From: an uncultured beta proteobacterium
GTDB lineage: Bacteria; Pseudomonadota; Gammaproteobacteria; Burkholderiales; Burkholderiaceae
Assembly (NCBI GenBank): GCA_903867305.1
Contig: CAIPQU010000009.1
Span: forward strand, 1 to 64,000
Length of the DNA stretch: 64,000 nt
Reading direction: 5' to 3'
The translations under genes and the position numbers were made by a program. Under the pieces are notes generated by a model that was given only the letters and a program-made list of their open reading frames with translations, did not search any database and was not told the DNA's origin. Below, in pieces: positions 19,018 through 28,635 of the stretch (the first letter of the stretch is position 1; each line of letters begins with the position of its first letter).

Positions 19018-19922
19018 AAAAACAAACTGATCATTATTTCTGGCTAGGTTTATTTGTCCTGATCGGCATAGGCCTATTAATTGCGTTAACTTTAGTCTTT
19101 GGCGCTGGTCAATTTACTAAAAAAACCTCCATTATTGAAACTTACGTGACAGGCTCTGTCACAGGTTTAGAGGTTGGAGCGCCGGCTCGTTATCGTGGCG
19201 TCAAAATAGGCAGTGTGACCCAAATTGATTTATCAGGAAATTTGTACGAATCCAAAACAGCAATTGCTGATCGAAAACAATATGTCGTTATTCGAATTGA
19301 AGTCCCTCATACCGAAGATTTGACAGGCAACATTGACGAGTTAGTTGAAAACAACTTACGCGCCCGGGTTAAATCTGCAGGTATCACAGGAGTTAACTAC
19401 ATTGATTTTGATGCCTCAGCTGATGCAAAAAATTATCCTGAGTTAAGTTATAGTTGGAAGCCAAAGTATCCAGTTGTCCCATCATTGCCTAGTCAAGCAG
19501 ATTTAGTTGTGGCTGGCATACAAAAAGCACTTAGTGCCACCGATGATCTTGATATCGTTAAATTACAACAAAACATCAATACCCTTTTAACAAACTTAAA
19601 TACGGTAGTTGTAGGAAATGGTAAAGATGTTCGAGGCATCAATCAATCGATTCAAAATATAGATACCCTCATTAATAACTTAAATAAGATTGTTACCAAT
19701 AAAGACCTAGAGATACTAACCCAACAAGCATCGAGTAGTGCTTTAGCCTTAAGACAAAAGTTAAATAGTATTGAAGGTGATACGCAATTATCGATTGAAC
19801 AAATCAAACAAACCTCGGAGCAAATGAATGATCTAACAAGGGTCTTGAGCCGTAATCCTGCATCGATGGTATTGGGCTCACCTCCGCCGAAAATTCAATT
19901 ACCTGAGGTAAATTCAAAATGA
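19014..19922 (+). CDS. MlaD family MCE-domain protein
   Basis: A 302-residue protein with one N-terminal membrane helix (residues about 10-30, FWLGLFVLIGIGLLIALTL) and one MCE domain (about 38-115, VTGSVTGLEVGAPARYRGVK), then a long helical, Gln- and Asn-rich C-terminal region (about 160-285) like other MCE proteins that form periplasmic hexamers. It bridges lipid transfer from the permease. It overlaps both neighbours by 4 bp. Confidence 0.93.
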   Translation: MKKQTDHYFWLGLFVLIGIGLLIALTLVFGAGQFTKKTSIIETYVTGSVTGLEVGAPARYRGVKIGSVTQIDLSGNLYESKTAIADRKQYVVIRIEVPHTEDLTGNIDELVENNLRARVKSAGITGVNYIDFDASADAKNYPELSYSWKPKYPVVPSLPSQADLVVAGIQKALSATDDLDIVKLQQNINTLLTNLNTVVVGNGKDVRGINQSIQNIDTLINNLNKIVTNKDLEILTQQASSSALALRQKLNSIEGDTQLSIEQIKQTSEQMNDLTRVLSRNPASMVLGSPPPKIQLPEVNSK

Positions 19923-20542
19923 AATTAAGATTATTGATACTAACAATATTAGTCCCTATGATTGTTAGTTGCTCGATTCAGCAAAAACCCCTCGAGGTTC
20001 AACATTGGCGTCTGATGCCTGATCGTGCGGGACCAGAAAAAACAAATCAAGTACCTTTTTGGCTCACGCAGGGAACCATAGGTATTGCCTCACCCTTTGA
20101 CTCAAAATCATTTGTTTATCGATTAGATGATCAAAATTACGAAAAAGATTTTTATAACGAATACATCACATTACCAAGTGAAATGTTAGCAGCAGCTACT
20201 CGGCAATGGTTAAATAAGGCTGGTATTTTTCAATTTGCTGTGAGTAATGGTAATTCATTATTGCCGCTGTATTTGCTGCAGGGAACAGTCGATGAAATGT
20301 ATATTGATTTTCGGAAAAATCAACCTCCTGCAGCCGTCTTCACGGTTGAATATTTCTTAAGCTCCGCAGACGGAGCTAGAAAAAATAATGTTCTTTTTAG
20401 AAAAAAATATACGCAACGTGAAAATATTAGTGATAACTCAGCAAAATCAATGGCAAAAGCTCAGCAAGTCGCACTTGGCAAAATACTAGCTCAATTAGAA
20501 GAGGATTTACTCAAAGAAGCGAGTAGTTTCCCCAAACCCTAA
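19919..20542 (+). CDS. PqiC/YmbA-like ABC-type transport auxiliary lipoprotein
   Basis: A 207-residue lipoprotein: signal peptide with lipobox MIVSC, acylated Cys about residue 18. The mature part fits the ABC-type transport auxiliary (PqiC/YmbA) domain, including FDSKSFVYR and LPSEMLAAATRQWLNKAGIF. Such lipoproteins anchor MCE assemblies at the outer membrane. It is the last gene of the lipid-transport operon; 87 bp separate it from the RND genes. Confidence 0.85.
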   Translation: MKLRLLILTILVPMIVSCSIQQKPLEVQHWRLMPDRAGPEKTNQVPFWLTQGTIGIASPFDSKSFVYRLDDQNYEKDFYNEYITLPSEMLAAATRQWLNKAGIFQFAVSNGNSLLPLYLLQGTVDEMYIDFRKNQPPAAVFTVEYFLSSADGARKNNVLFRKKYTQRENISDNSAKSMAKAQQVALGKILAQLEEDLLKEASSFPKP

Positions 20543-20629
20543 AAGGACCTCAAGAAATTGAAGTGCCATTTAACGTTACAGTGCTAATATAATCTAGTAT
20601 TGACTTGAAACTTCATTGAGTAAAGATAA

Positions 20630-22177
20630 ATGATTCATTTGGTGCTTCACAGATATAAAGAGTTGTTTTGCCTTATATCGATGATCTTACTGATTGGTTG
20701 CGCAGCAGGCCCTGATTTTGTGGAGCCTAGCGCCCCTAAAGTAGATAAACTCACTGCCACTGAATTACCTCAGAAATTAACTACTGTGCCAAACGTCATT
20801 GGTGGATCTCCACAATCCTATGTCGATGGGAAGGATGTTCCTGCTGATTGGTGGACCCTATATAAATCCAATGATCTCAATGAGATCGTTCGTTTAGCTC
20901 TGCAAAAAAATCCCAATTTGAAATCTGCTGATGCGGCTTTAAGGGCTGCACAGTCGAGTGCAAGAGCACAAACCGGTATTTATTACCCCAGTGTCGGGTT
21001 GAATGCTGGAGGAACTCGTCAACAGGTCCCACCCGCATATTTTGGACAGGCTACTGGAGATCCAACACAATATAACGTGTATAACGCAAGCGTTAATGTG
21101 AGCTATAAAATTGACGTCTTTGGAGCTTCACGAAGAGCGGTTGAAAGTGCAAGAGCTCAGGCAGAATATCAACAATTTCAGTTAGAAGCGACTTATTTAT
21201 CACTTACTACTAATGTGGTTAATGCCGCCATTCGTGATGCGGCTCAAAAAGAACAATTAGAGGCCACCCGAACGATATTAGAGGCCCAAGAACATCTTGC
21301 AAAGGTTATTAATCAACAATTCACGATTGGCACGGTATCCAAACTTGATACGAGCTCACAAAACACTTTAGTCGCCAACTCGCAATCTCAGCTATATAAC
21401 TATGATAGAAATTTATCGATCACCAGAAATATGTTGGTAGCCTATACCGGGGGTTATCCTGGAACTAGTCAAATTCCTCAGTTTCGCTTAGCGAATTTAT
21501 CCTTGCCGAGTGAAATTCCTCAGATCATTCCCTCTAATTTAGTGAGACAAAGACCCGACATACGTGCGGCTGAAGCAGCACTAAAAGCTTCTAATGCTCA
21601 AGTGGGGGTCGCAACGGCAAATTTATTGCCCCAATTAAATCTTTCAGCCGCTTATGGTTCAGAAGCATTGACTACGGCAGCATTGTTTGGCCCTGGTTCC
21701 CTATTGTGGAGTTTAGGTGCTGGTTTGACCCAACCACTTTTCCAAGGGGGGGCATTAATTGCTCAAAGAGATGCGGCAAAAGCAGCTTATGATCAAGCCG
21801 CAGCAAATTACGAAGCGACCGTAGTGAATGCTTTTCAAGAGGTTGCCAATGCTTTAAAAGCGCTAGATAGCTCTGCCAACATACTTTCTTCTGCTGCCGC
21901 TGCTGAAAAAAATGCAGGGGTGAATTTAAATATCGTTACCCAGCAATACAAACTAGGAACCATTAATTATTTATCTGTTCTGTATTCACAAACGCAATAC
22001 CAACAAGCCAAAATTAATTTGATACAAGCTCAAGCGGATCGCTTTACCAATACCGCTGCTTTATATGCGGCACTTGGTGGAGGATGGTGGAATCGAGCGG
22101 GCCCTGCTTATCAGTCATTAGATGCAAAAGGTATCCCCCTTACTAACATTTCAAATCATCAACAAGAAGTGAAATAA
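20630..22177 (+). CDS. RND efflux outer-membrane lipoprotein, NodT/OprM family
   Basis: A 515-residue TolC-type outer-membrane factor. The lipobox LIGC places the acylated Cys at residue 24. Two outer-membrane efflux repeats follow, with long helices such as RAAQSSARAQTGIYYPSVG and, in the second repeat, RQRPDIRAAEAALKASNAQ, the NodT hallmark. It forms the exit duct for the adaptor and pump encoded next. A TATAAT (20588-20593) in the preceding gap could be a -10 box, but no matching -35 is evident. Confidence 0.94.
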   Translation: MIHLVLHRYKELFCLISMILLIGCAAGPDFVEPSAPKVDKLTATELPQKLTTVPNVIGGSPQSYVDGKDVPADWWTLYKSNDLNEIVRLALQKNPNLKSADAALRAAQSSARAQTGIYYPSVGLNAGGTRQQVPPAYFGQATGDPTQYNVYNASVNVSYKIDVFGASRRAVESARAQAEYQQFQLEATYLSLTTNVVNAAIRDAAQKEQLEATRTILEAQEHLAKVINQQFTIGTVSKLDTSSQNTLVANSQSQLYNYDRNLSITRNMLVAYTGGYPGTSQIPQFRLANLSLPSEIPQIIPSNLVRQRPDIRAAEAALKASNAQVGVATANLLPQLNLSAAYGSEALTTAALFGPGSLLWSLGAGLTQPLFQGGALIAQRDAAKAAYDQAAANYEATVVNAFQEVANALKALDSSANILSSAAAAEKNAGVNLNIVTQQYKLGTINYLSVLYSQTQYQQAKINLIQAQADRFTNTAALYAALGGGWWNRAGPAYQSLDAKGIPLTNISNHQQEVK

Positions 22178-22179
22178 AC

Positions 22180-23361
22180 ATGAACCTATTGAAGCGACTA
22201 ACCTCGTCCGATGTATCCAGTCCTAAAAAATCCTTATTACGCAAAAGGATGACTTGGATGTTAATTACCATTCTTGTTCTGATGGGCTTAATTGTTGGCT
22301 TTAATATTTTTAAAACAGTCATGATTAAAAAATATTTATCAGGAGCTGGAGCACCGCCTGCAACAGTCTCAACTATGGTTGTCAAAGAAGAGAGTTGGCA
22401 GCCTCAGTTAAGCGCCTCTGGAAGTTTAAGGGCCTATCGTGGCGTAGATCTCAGCACTGAGGTCAATGGCATTGTTAAAATTGTCAATGTGAAATCAGGC
22501 ATGGATGTGAAAGAGGGAACGACCTTAGTTGCTTTGACGCAGGATGCGGATATTGCACAGCTCCATGCATTACAAGCGCAAGCTGATTTATCGAAAGTGA
22601 TTAATGACCGTGATCGTCAGCAATTAGCGATTGATGCGATCAGTAAGAACACCTTTGATTCCAGCGCTGCTGACTACAAAGCAAAAACTGCACAGGTAGA
22701 ACAGCAAGAGGCTTTGGTCGCTAAAAAGAATCTCAAGGCACCTTTTTCTGGTCGGGTGGGTATCGTCTCCACCAATCCAGGGCAATTTGTGAACTCTGGG
22801 GATAAATTAATGACTATCCAGACTATCGATCCAATTTTTGTTGACTTTACTATGCCACAAAATGTTGTCGATCAATTACGTAAAAACCAAATTGTGCGCT
22901 TAAGTTCAGATGCATTTGGACAAAAAACTTTTGAAGGTAAAGTGACGGCAATTAGTCCCAAGGTGGATATGAATACTCGAAATATTCAGGTGGAAGCTTT
23001 GGTGAGTAATCCAGATAAAAAGCTTTTACCAGGCATGTTTGCCAGTTTGAAAATTGAGACAGGTGATCAAGTTCGGTACATGACCGTACCACAAACTGCT
23101 GTGACGTATAACCCTTATGGCTCAGTGATGTTTTTGGCAAAGGCAGGACCGGAGAAAGATGGTAAGCCGACTTTGGAGGCTCAACAGGTATTTGTTACGA
23201 CTGGGACGACGCGTGGCGATCAGGTTGCGATTCTGACAGGTATCAAGCCTGGAGACACGATTGTCACGAGTGGTCAGTTGAAATTGAAGAATGGAACACC
23301 ACTCATTGTGAATAATTCAGTTGAGCCAAGCAATAATCCAAATCCTAAGCCACAAGAATAA
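22180..23361 (+). CDS. RND efflux periplasmic adaptor (membrane fusion protein)
   Basis: A 393-residue adaptor with an N-terminal membrane anchor (residues about 24-45), a lipoyl half-motif (SASGSLRAYRGVDLSTEVNG), a short coiled-coil hairpin (about 120-170), the second lipoyl half (LKAPFSGRVGIVSTNPGQFV) and beta-barrel/membrane-proximal domains. It links the inner-membrane pump to the outer-membrane factor. It starts 2 bp after the NodT-like gene and ends 49 bp before the pump gene. Confidence 0.94.
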   Translation: MNLLKRLTSSDVSSPKKSLLRKRMTWMLITILVLMGLIVGFNIFKTVMIKKYLSGAGAPPATVSTMVVKEESWQPQLSASGSLRAYRGVDLSTEVNGIVKIVNVKSGMDVKEGTTLVALTQDADIAQLHALQAQADLSKVINDRDRQQLAIDAISKNTFDSSAADYKAKTAQVEQQEALVAKKNLKAPFSGRVGIVSTNPGQFVNSGDKLMTIQTIDPIFVDFTMPQNVVDQLRKNQIVRLSSDAFGQKTFEGKVTAISPKVDMNTRNIQVEALVSNPDKKLLPGMFASLKIETGDQVRYMTVPQTAVTYNPYGSVMFLAKAGPEKDGKPTLEAQQVFVTTGTTRGDQVAILTGIKPGDTIVTSGQLKLKNGTPLIVNNSVEPSNNPNPKPQE

Positions 23362-23410
23362 GCGCCTATCACATGAGATTAATAAGTCAATTTACTGAAG
23401 GATTTTGTCA

Positions 23411-26400
23411 ATGAAATGGAGTGACATTTTTATACAAAAGCCAGTTTTATCCATTGTGGTGAGTCTGCTGATTTTGTTGCTTGGATTACGCGCTGTGAGT
23501 TCATTACCTGTCAGTCAATTTCCGAAAACAGAAAATGCGGTTGTTACGATCACAACTGCCTATTATGGAGCTGATCCTGAGACGATTGCCGGATTCATTA
23601 CCCAGCCCTTAGAGGGTGCTATTGCCCAAGCTCAGGGCATTGACTATATGTCATCCACCAGTGTGAGTGGTTTATCTACGATTGTTGCCACCTTACGTCT
23701 GAACTACAACGCTAATGCAGCTCTGACCCAGATTAATACTCAAATTACATCTGTCAGAAATCAATTACCGCCGCAGGCGCAGGCCTCTGTTTTAACTGTC
23801 GCGGTTGGCCAATCAACGGCTGCAATGTATTTTGGATTTGTCAGTGACGTTTTACCGAACAATAGCATTACGGACTATTTATTACGTGTTGTAAAACCAA
23901 AATTAGATTCAGTACAAGGTGTTCAAACTGCAGAAATTCTTGGCGGACGTAAATTTGCATTGCGTGCATGGTTAGATCAAAACAAGATGGCAGGCCTTGG
24001 TATTGGTGCTGGAGATGTTTATAAAGCTTTAGCTGCAAATAATGTTTTGTCCACGGTCGGTTCAACCAAAGGTCAAATGGTCAGCGTTGATTTGGTGGCC
24101 GGAACAGATTTACATACATTAGATGAATTTAAAAACCTGGTGATTAAAAGTAATGGATCAGATATTGTTCGCTTAGAGCAAGTTGCGACGGTGTCCCTTG
24201 GCTCAGAAGATTATTCAACGAATGTGGCTTTTAGTGGCCAGCAGTCTGTATTTATTGGTATTAAGGTAGCCCCTGAGGCAAACTTATTGGATGTTGCTAA
24301 ACGTGTAAGACAGGCACTGCCTGATATTCAAAAACAATTACCAACTGGTTTAAAGGGTGATGTTGTTTACGATTCTACAAAGTTCATTACAACCTCGATC
24401 GATGAAGTTGCTAAAACATTGATTGAAGCTTTAATCATTGTGACTGTAGTAATCTTCTTATTCTTAGGAAGTTTCAGGGCGGTTGTGATTCCATTGATCG
24501 CCATGCCACTCTCACTGATTGGTACCTTTTTTATGATGTTAGTTTTGGGGTACTCCATCAACTTATTGACGCTACTAGCTTTAGTTCTAGCGATTGGGCT
24601 AGTCGTTGATGATGCGATTATTGTGGTTGAGAACGTTGATCGACATTTAAAAGAGGGTAAGACCCCTTACGAGGCATCCATTATTGCCGCGCGTGAATTA
24701 GGAATGCCGATCTTAGCGATGACAGTTGTATTAATTGCGGTATATATCCCAATTGGTTTTCAGGGTGGTTTAACGGGTGCGCTATTCACGGAATTTGCTT
24801 TTACCTTAGCTGGTTCGGTCGCAGTTTCTGGGGTTGTTGCCTTGACTCTTTCTCCCATGATGTGTTCCAAGATCCTTAGGCATGAAGAATCTCCAGGTTC
24901 ATTTGTTGAAAAAATCAATACCATCTTTGGTAAGGTTGAGAGTTCTTATAAGCGTAGATTAGCGAGTGTGTTATCGACCTGGCAAGTGATCATCGTCATG
25001 GGCGCTTTGATTTTGTGTAGCGTTGTATATTTGTTTACGACATCCAAAGCTGAATTAGCACCAACGGAAGATCAGGGTATTGTTTTAATGCAAGCTTCTG
25101 GACCTCCAAATTCGACAGTCAATCAGATGCAAACTTATGCAGATCAGATTTATCAATTGTCAAGTAAACAGCCTGAGTATCAACAAATATTCCAAATCAC
25201 TTCTCCCAATAGTAGTTTTGGTGGGGTTTTGTTGAAAGATTGGGGAGATCGTACTAAGAATGCATCACAATTCCAGCAAGATATGCAAAATCAATGGAAC
25301 TCGATTGCTGGTGTGCGGGTTGCTGCTTTCCAATTTCCTGCATTACCTGGTGCTCAAGGTTTGCCAGTTCAGTTTGTCATTAACACGACAGAACCGTATT
25401 ACAGCTTAAATGAAGTTTCTCAGGCTGTGCTGGATAAAGCTCGTAAAAGTGGTATGTTTTTCTTTGTGGATAGTGATTTAAAGATTGAAAAACCGCAAGA
25501 TATATTAGTTGTTGATCGAGATAAGGTTGCGGCACTAGGCATGACTCAGCAAGATGTGGCGAATGAACTATCTTCAGCAATGGGAGGTGGTTATGTGAAT
25601 TATTTTTCAGTTGCAGGAAGATCTTACCGCGTCATCCCTCAGGTGTTGCAAGTGGACCGACTTAATTCTGATCAAATCCTCAATCAAATGATTCGAACAC
25701 CTAGCGGTGCTTTGGTCCAAGCACGCAATGTGGCGCATATTGAGCGTAGAGTTGTGCCTGCATCCATTAACCATTTCCAGCAATTGAACTCAGCGACGAT
25801 TGCTGGGGTTAAAACACCATTCGTATCAGAAGCTGAAGTCATTCAGTTCTTAAGCGATGCATTAAAAGAAGTTGCTCCGGTTGGTTATTCAATTGATTAC
25901 TCTGGCCCATCGCGACAATTCGTCAAAGAGTCAGGTGGCTTTGTGACAACGATGTTGTTTGCGATTGTGATTATTTTCTTAATATTGGCGGCCCAGTTCG
26001 AAAGCTTTAGAGATCCAATTGTTATTCTAGTTTCGGTCCCGATGGCTATTTTTGGAGCCTTGATTTTCATTAACCTTGGGCTAACTAGTCTTAATGTCTA
26101 TACGCAGGTTGGTATTGTGACACTCATGGGCTTGATTAGTAAACACGGCATCTTGATGGTCGAGTTTGCCAATCACTTACAACAACAAGGAAAATCAAAA
26201 CTCGACGCAATTATTGAGGCAAGTGCTACAAGACTCCGACCAATTTTGATGACTACTGCGGCTATGGTCTTTGGGGTGGTTCCTTTAGTCATTGCTTCAG
26301 GCGCTGGAGCTGCAGGGCGTAAATCGATGGGAATCGTTATCTTTACAGGCTTATCGATTGGTACCTTGTTTACTTTATTCGTTGTGCCTGCAATGTATTA

Positions 26401-26482
26401 CTTCTTAGCAGCTGATCATCATCGTCACAAAGAAGACCCAGCGACTGGGCATACCAACGATGTTGCTTCACAGCCAGTTTAA
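23411..26482 (+). CDS. RND efflux pump inner-membrane transporter, HAE1/AcrB type
   Basis: A 1023-residue proton-driven drug exporter with twelve membrane helices and two large periplasmic loops. The proton-relay Asp pair is in the TM4 motif AIGLVVDDAIIVVENVDRH and the essential Lys in TM10 (GLISKHGILMVEFANH), so it should be active. I start at ATG 23411, 8 bp after AAGGA (23398-23402), rather than the TTG at 23405. With the two preceding genes it makes a complete tripartite pump. Substrates are unknown; export of toxic aromatics is a reasonable guess given the neighbours. Confidence 0.95.
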   Translation: MKWSDIFIQKPVLSIVVSLLILLLGLRAVSSLPVSQFPKTENAVVTITTAYYGADPETIAGFITQPLEGAIAQAQGIDYMSSTSVSGLSTIVATLRLNYNANAALTQINTQITSVRNQLPPQAQASVLTVAVGQSTAAMYFGFVSDVLPNNSITDYLLRVVKPKLDSVQGVQTAEILGGRKFALRAWLDQNKMAGLGIGAGDVYKALAANNVLSTVGSTKGQMVSVDLVAGTDLHTLDEFKNLVIKSNGSDIVRLEQVATVSLGSEDYSTNVAFSGQQSVFIGIKVAPEANLLDVAKRVRQALPDIQKQLPTGLKGDVVYDSTKFITTSIDEVAKTLIEALIIVTVVIFLFLGSFRAVVIPLIAMPLSLIGTFFMMLVLGYSINLLTLLALVLAIGLVVDDAIIVVENVDRHLKEGKTPYEASIIAARELGMPILAMTVVLIAVYIPIGFQGGLTGALFTEFAFTLAGSVAVSGVVALTLSPMMCSKILRHEESPGSFVEKINTIFGKVESSYKRRLASVLSTWQVIIVMGALILCSVVYLFTTSKAELAPTEDQGIVLMQASGPPNSTVNQMQTYADQIYQLSSKQPEYQQIFQITSPNSSFGGVLLKDWGDRTKNASQFQQDMQNQWNSIAGVRVAAFQFPALPGAQGLPVQFVINTTEPYYSLNEVSQAVLDKARKSGMFFFVDSDLKIEKPQDILVVDRDKVAALGMTQQDVANELSSAMGGGYVNYFSVAGRSYRVIPQVLQVDRLNSDQILNQMIRTPSGALVQARNVAHIERRVVPASINHFQQLNSATIAGVKTPFVSEAEVIQFLSDALKEVAPVGYSIDYSGPSRQFVKESGGFVTTMLFAIVIIFLILAAQFESFRDPIVILVSVPMAIFGALIFINLGLTSLNVYTQVGIVTLMGLISKHGILMVEFANHLQQQGKSKLDAIIEASATRLRPILMTTAAMVFGVVPLVIASGAGAAGRKSMGIVIFTGLSIGTLFTLFVVPAMYYFLAADHHRHKEDPATGHTNDVASQPV

Positions 26483-26519
26483 GTGCAGTGAGCTTACTCA
26501 CTTCGCTTAAACTTCATGT

Positions 26520-27758
26520 ATGGAAAATTTAAAGACTATTCATAAAGACTTTATTTCGATTCTTGCCTACCGTGTAGGAACTACGTTAAGTTATCAAATG
26601 ATGATGGTTGCCATTGGTTGGCATTTATTTAATATCACCAATAGCGTATTGTCTTTAGGGCTTTTGGGACTTGCAGAATTAATCCCTTATTTTTTATGCG
26701 CCTTATTTGCTGGACATATTGTGGATACGTATTCACGCAGAGGGATTGCCACAATTGCTTGCATCCTACATTTGCTGATGGGCATCTTCTTGATGTTTGT
26801 TGCACAAGGGGTTTTGGAGCCGGCTGAGATGCTGATTTATATCTCAGTAGCGATTTTAGGCATTGGCCGGGCTTTACTTCGACCCGCTTATCAATCTATT
26901 TTTGGCCAAGTAATACCAAGGGCTTTAACACCCAAATATTCAGCGTATGCTTCCTCAGCATTTCAGGTTTGTGTTGTATCAGGACCTGCTATGGGTGGAA
27001 TATTCATTGCAAGCATAGGACTTGAGTGGACGTATCTGATTTCGGGATTGTTAGCATTGATTGGGCAATATGGTGTACTCGCCGTGCATTTAAAAAACTT
27101 AAAACGAGATAAAAACACAGCCCCATTTTGGGAAAGCTTTGTTGAGGCTATCCATTATGTTAAAAATCATCGACTGATCTTATCGGCTATGAGTCTTGAT
27201 ATGTTAGCCGTTTTATTTGGAGGTGCAGTTTCGATGTTGCCAGCCTTTGTTAAAGATATTTTGCATGAGGGCCCAGAGACTTTAGGCATTCTTCGAGCTG
27301 CGCCAGCGGTTGGCGCTATTATGACTGGCATCTATTTTGCGAGAAAGCCAATTCTTTTACATTCAGGAAAATATGTCTTAGTGGGTGTAGCTGGATTTGG
27401 TATCTCCATTATTGGATTTGGTTTATCGCAAACCATTTGGTTGAGTTCCTTCTTTTTATTTTTAAGTGGTTGTTTTGATTCTTTCTCGGTGGTGGTTCGT
27501 GTATCGATTTTTCAATTAACCTCCCCAGATCATATGCGCGGCAGAATTAGTTCTATCAATGGTATTTTTGTGGGTTCATCAAATGAACTCGGTGCGCTAG
27601 AGTCGGGAGCCGCAGCGAGTCTCATGGGTCTTGCACCATCGATTGTTTTTGGTGGGCTGATTACCGTTCTGGTTGCATTAGGGTTTTATCGATTCGCTCC
27701 AGAATTACGCAACTTACACGTTAAAGATTTAATTGAGGAGCAGAATAAAAATGACTGA
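26520..27758 (+). CDS. MFS transporter, EntS-like (MFS_3) family
   Basis: A 412-residue twelve-helix transporter of the same subfamily as the one at 45-1277. Motif A is GHIVDTYSRRG after helix 2. No clear ribosome binding site precedes the ATG. Its last 8 bp overlap the LigI-like lactonase gene, tying it to the catabolic operon that follows rather than to the RND genes 37 bp upstream. It may export or import a lactone or dicarboxylate intermediate; the substrate is not predictable. Confidence 0.88.
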   Translation: MENLKTIHKDFISILAYRVGTTLSYQMMMVAIGWHLFNITNSVLSLGLLGLAELIPYFLCALFAGHIVDTYSRRGIATIACILHLLMGIFLMFVAQGVLEPAEMLIYISVAILGIGRALLRPAYQSIFGQVIPRALTPKYSAYASSAFQVCVVSGPAMGGIFIASIGLEWTYLISGLLALIGQYGVLAVHLKNLKRDKNTAPFWESFVEAIHYVKNHRLILSAMSLDMLAVLFGGAVSMLPAFVKDILHEGPETLGILRAAPAVGAIMTGIYFARKPILLHSGKYVLVGVAGFGISIIGFGLSQTIWLSSFFLFLSGCFDSFSVVVRVSIFQLTSPDHMRGRISSINGIFVGSSNELGALESGAAASLMGLAPSIVFGGLITVLVALGFYRFAPELRNLHVKDLIEEQNKND

Positions 27759-28614
27759 ACTGATACGGACTTATGAAGAGCATCCCCAGAAGCCCACGAT
27801 CATCCTACCGCCATTATCTTGTGATGCACACTGCCATATATTTGGGCCAGCGCATCGATTCTCCTATGTGCCCAACCGAAATTTCACTCCTGTTGACGCA
27901 CCGAAAGAAGCATTATTTGCACTGCATGAGCTTTTAGGGATTGAGCGCTGTGTCATCGTACAAACTGCTTTGCATGGGTTTGATAATGCGGTGGTGGTTG
28001 ATGCGATGCAAGCCAAGCCTGGAAAATATTTGGGGGTTGCCTTATGTTCTGCTAAAACAGACTCTGCCACCTTAAAAGAAATGTATACACAAGGTTTTAG
28101 AGGTATTCGCTTTAACTTTATGGCGCATTTAAAAAATAGCGATAGTAATGAGGATATTTTAGAGTTGACCAAACGCCTAGCGCCGCTCAATATGCATTTA
28201 CAAGTTCACTTTAGTAGTGACTTAGTGCATCAACTTGCTCCCTTTTTAAAACAATCAGCTGTGCCTGTGATGATTGATCATATCGGGCGAGTAGATGCCA
28301 GTTTAGGTGAAAATCATCAAGACTTCCAAGCACTACTTCATTTAATGGAAGATCCTAAAATACATATGAAGGTCAGTGGAGTAGACCGAATTGTAAAAGG
28401 CTTGCCTTACACCTCAGGGATTCATTTAGCAAAAATTATGGTGGATCGATTTACGGAAAAATGTGTTTGGGGTACAGACTGGCCACATCCAAATCATCAT
28501 CACATTCCTCAGGATGGCATGTTGGTAGACACCATTAGTCAGATGACTGATACTCCTGAAAAGATGATGCATATAATGGTCAAAAACCCAGAGTTTTTTT
28601 ATGGCTTTAAATAA
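27751..28614 (+). CDS. LigI-like 2-pyrone-4,6-dicarboxylate lactonase family amidohydrolase
   Basis: A 287-residue TIM-barrel amidohydrolase. DAHCHIFGP (H27, H29) and GTDWPHPNHHH match the PDC lactonase LigI, which opens the lactone in the protocatechuate 4,5-cleavage pathway. Other motifs: FRGIRFNF and MIDHIGRVD. The start is ATG 27751, 10 bp after GAGGAG (27735-27740), giving an 8 bp overlap with the MFS gene; an upstream in-frame TTG at 27733 overlaps that site and is rejected. Related barrels hydrolyse other lactones, so LigI identity is likely but not certain. Confidence 0.85.
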   Translation: MTELIRTYEEHPQKPTIILPPLSCDAHCHIFGPAHRFSYVPNRNFTPVDAPKEALFALHELLGIERCVIVQTALHGFDNAVVVDAMQAKPGKYLGVALCSAKTDSATLKEMYTQGFRGIRFNFMAHLKNSDSNEDILELTKRLAPLNMHLQVHFSSDLVHQLAPFLKQSAVPVMIDHIGRVDASLGENHQDFQALLHLMEDPKIHMKVSGVDRIVKGLPYTSGIHLAKIMVDRFTEKCVWGTDWPHPNHHHIPQDGMLVDTISQMTDTPEKMMHIMVKNPEFFYGFK

Positions 28615-28635
28615 TAGATTAGAGGCAGATTGATC

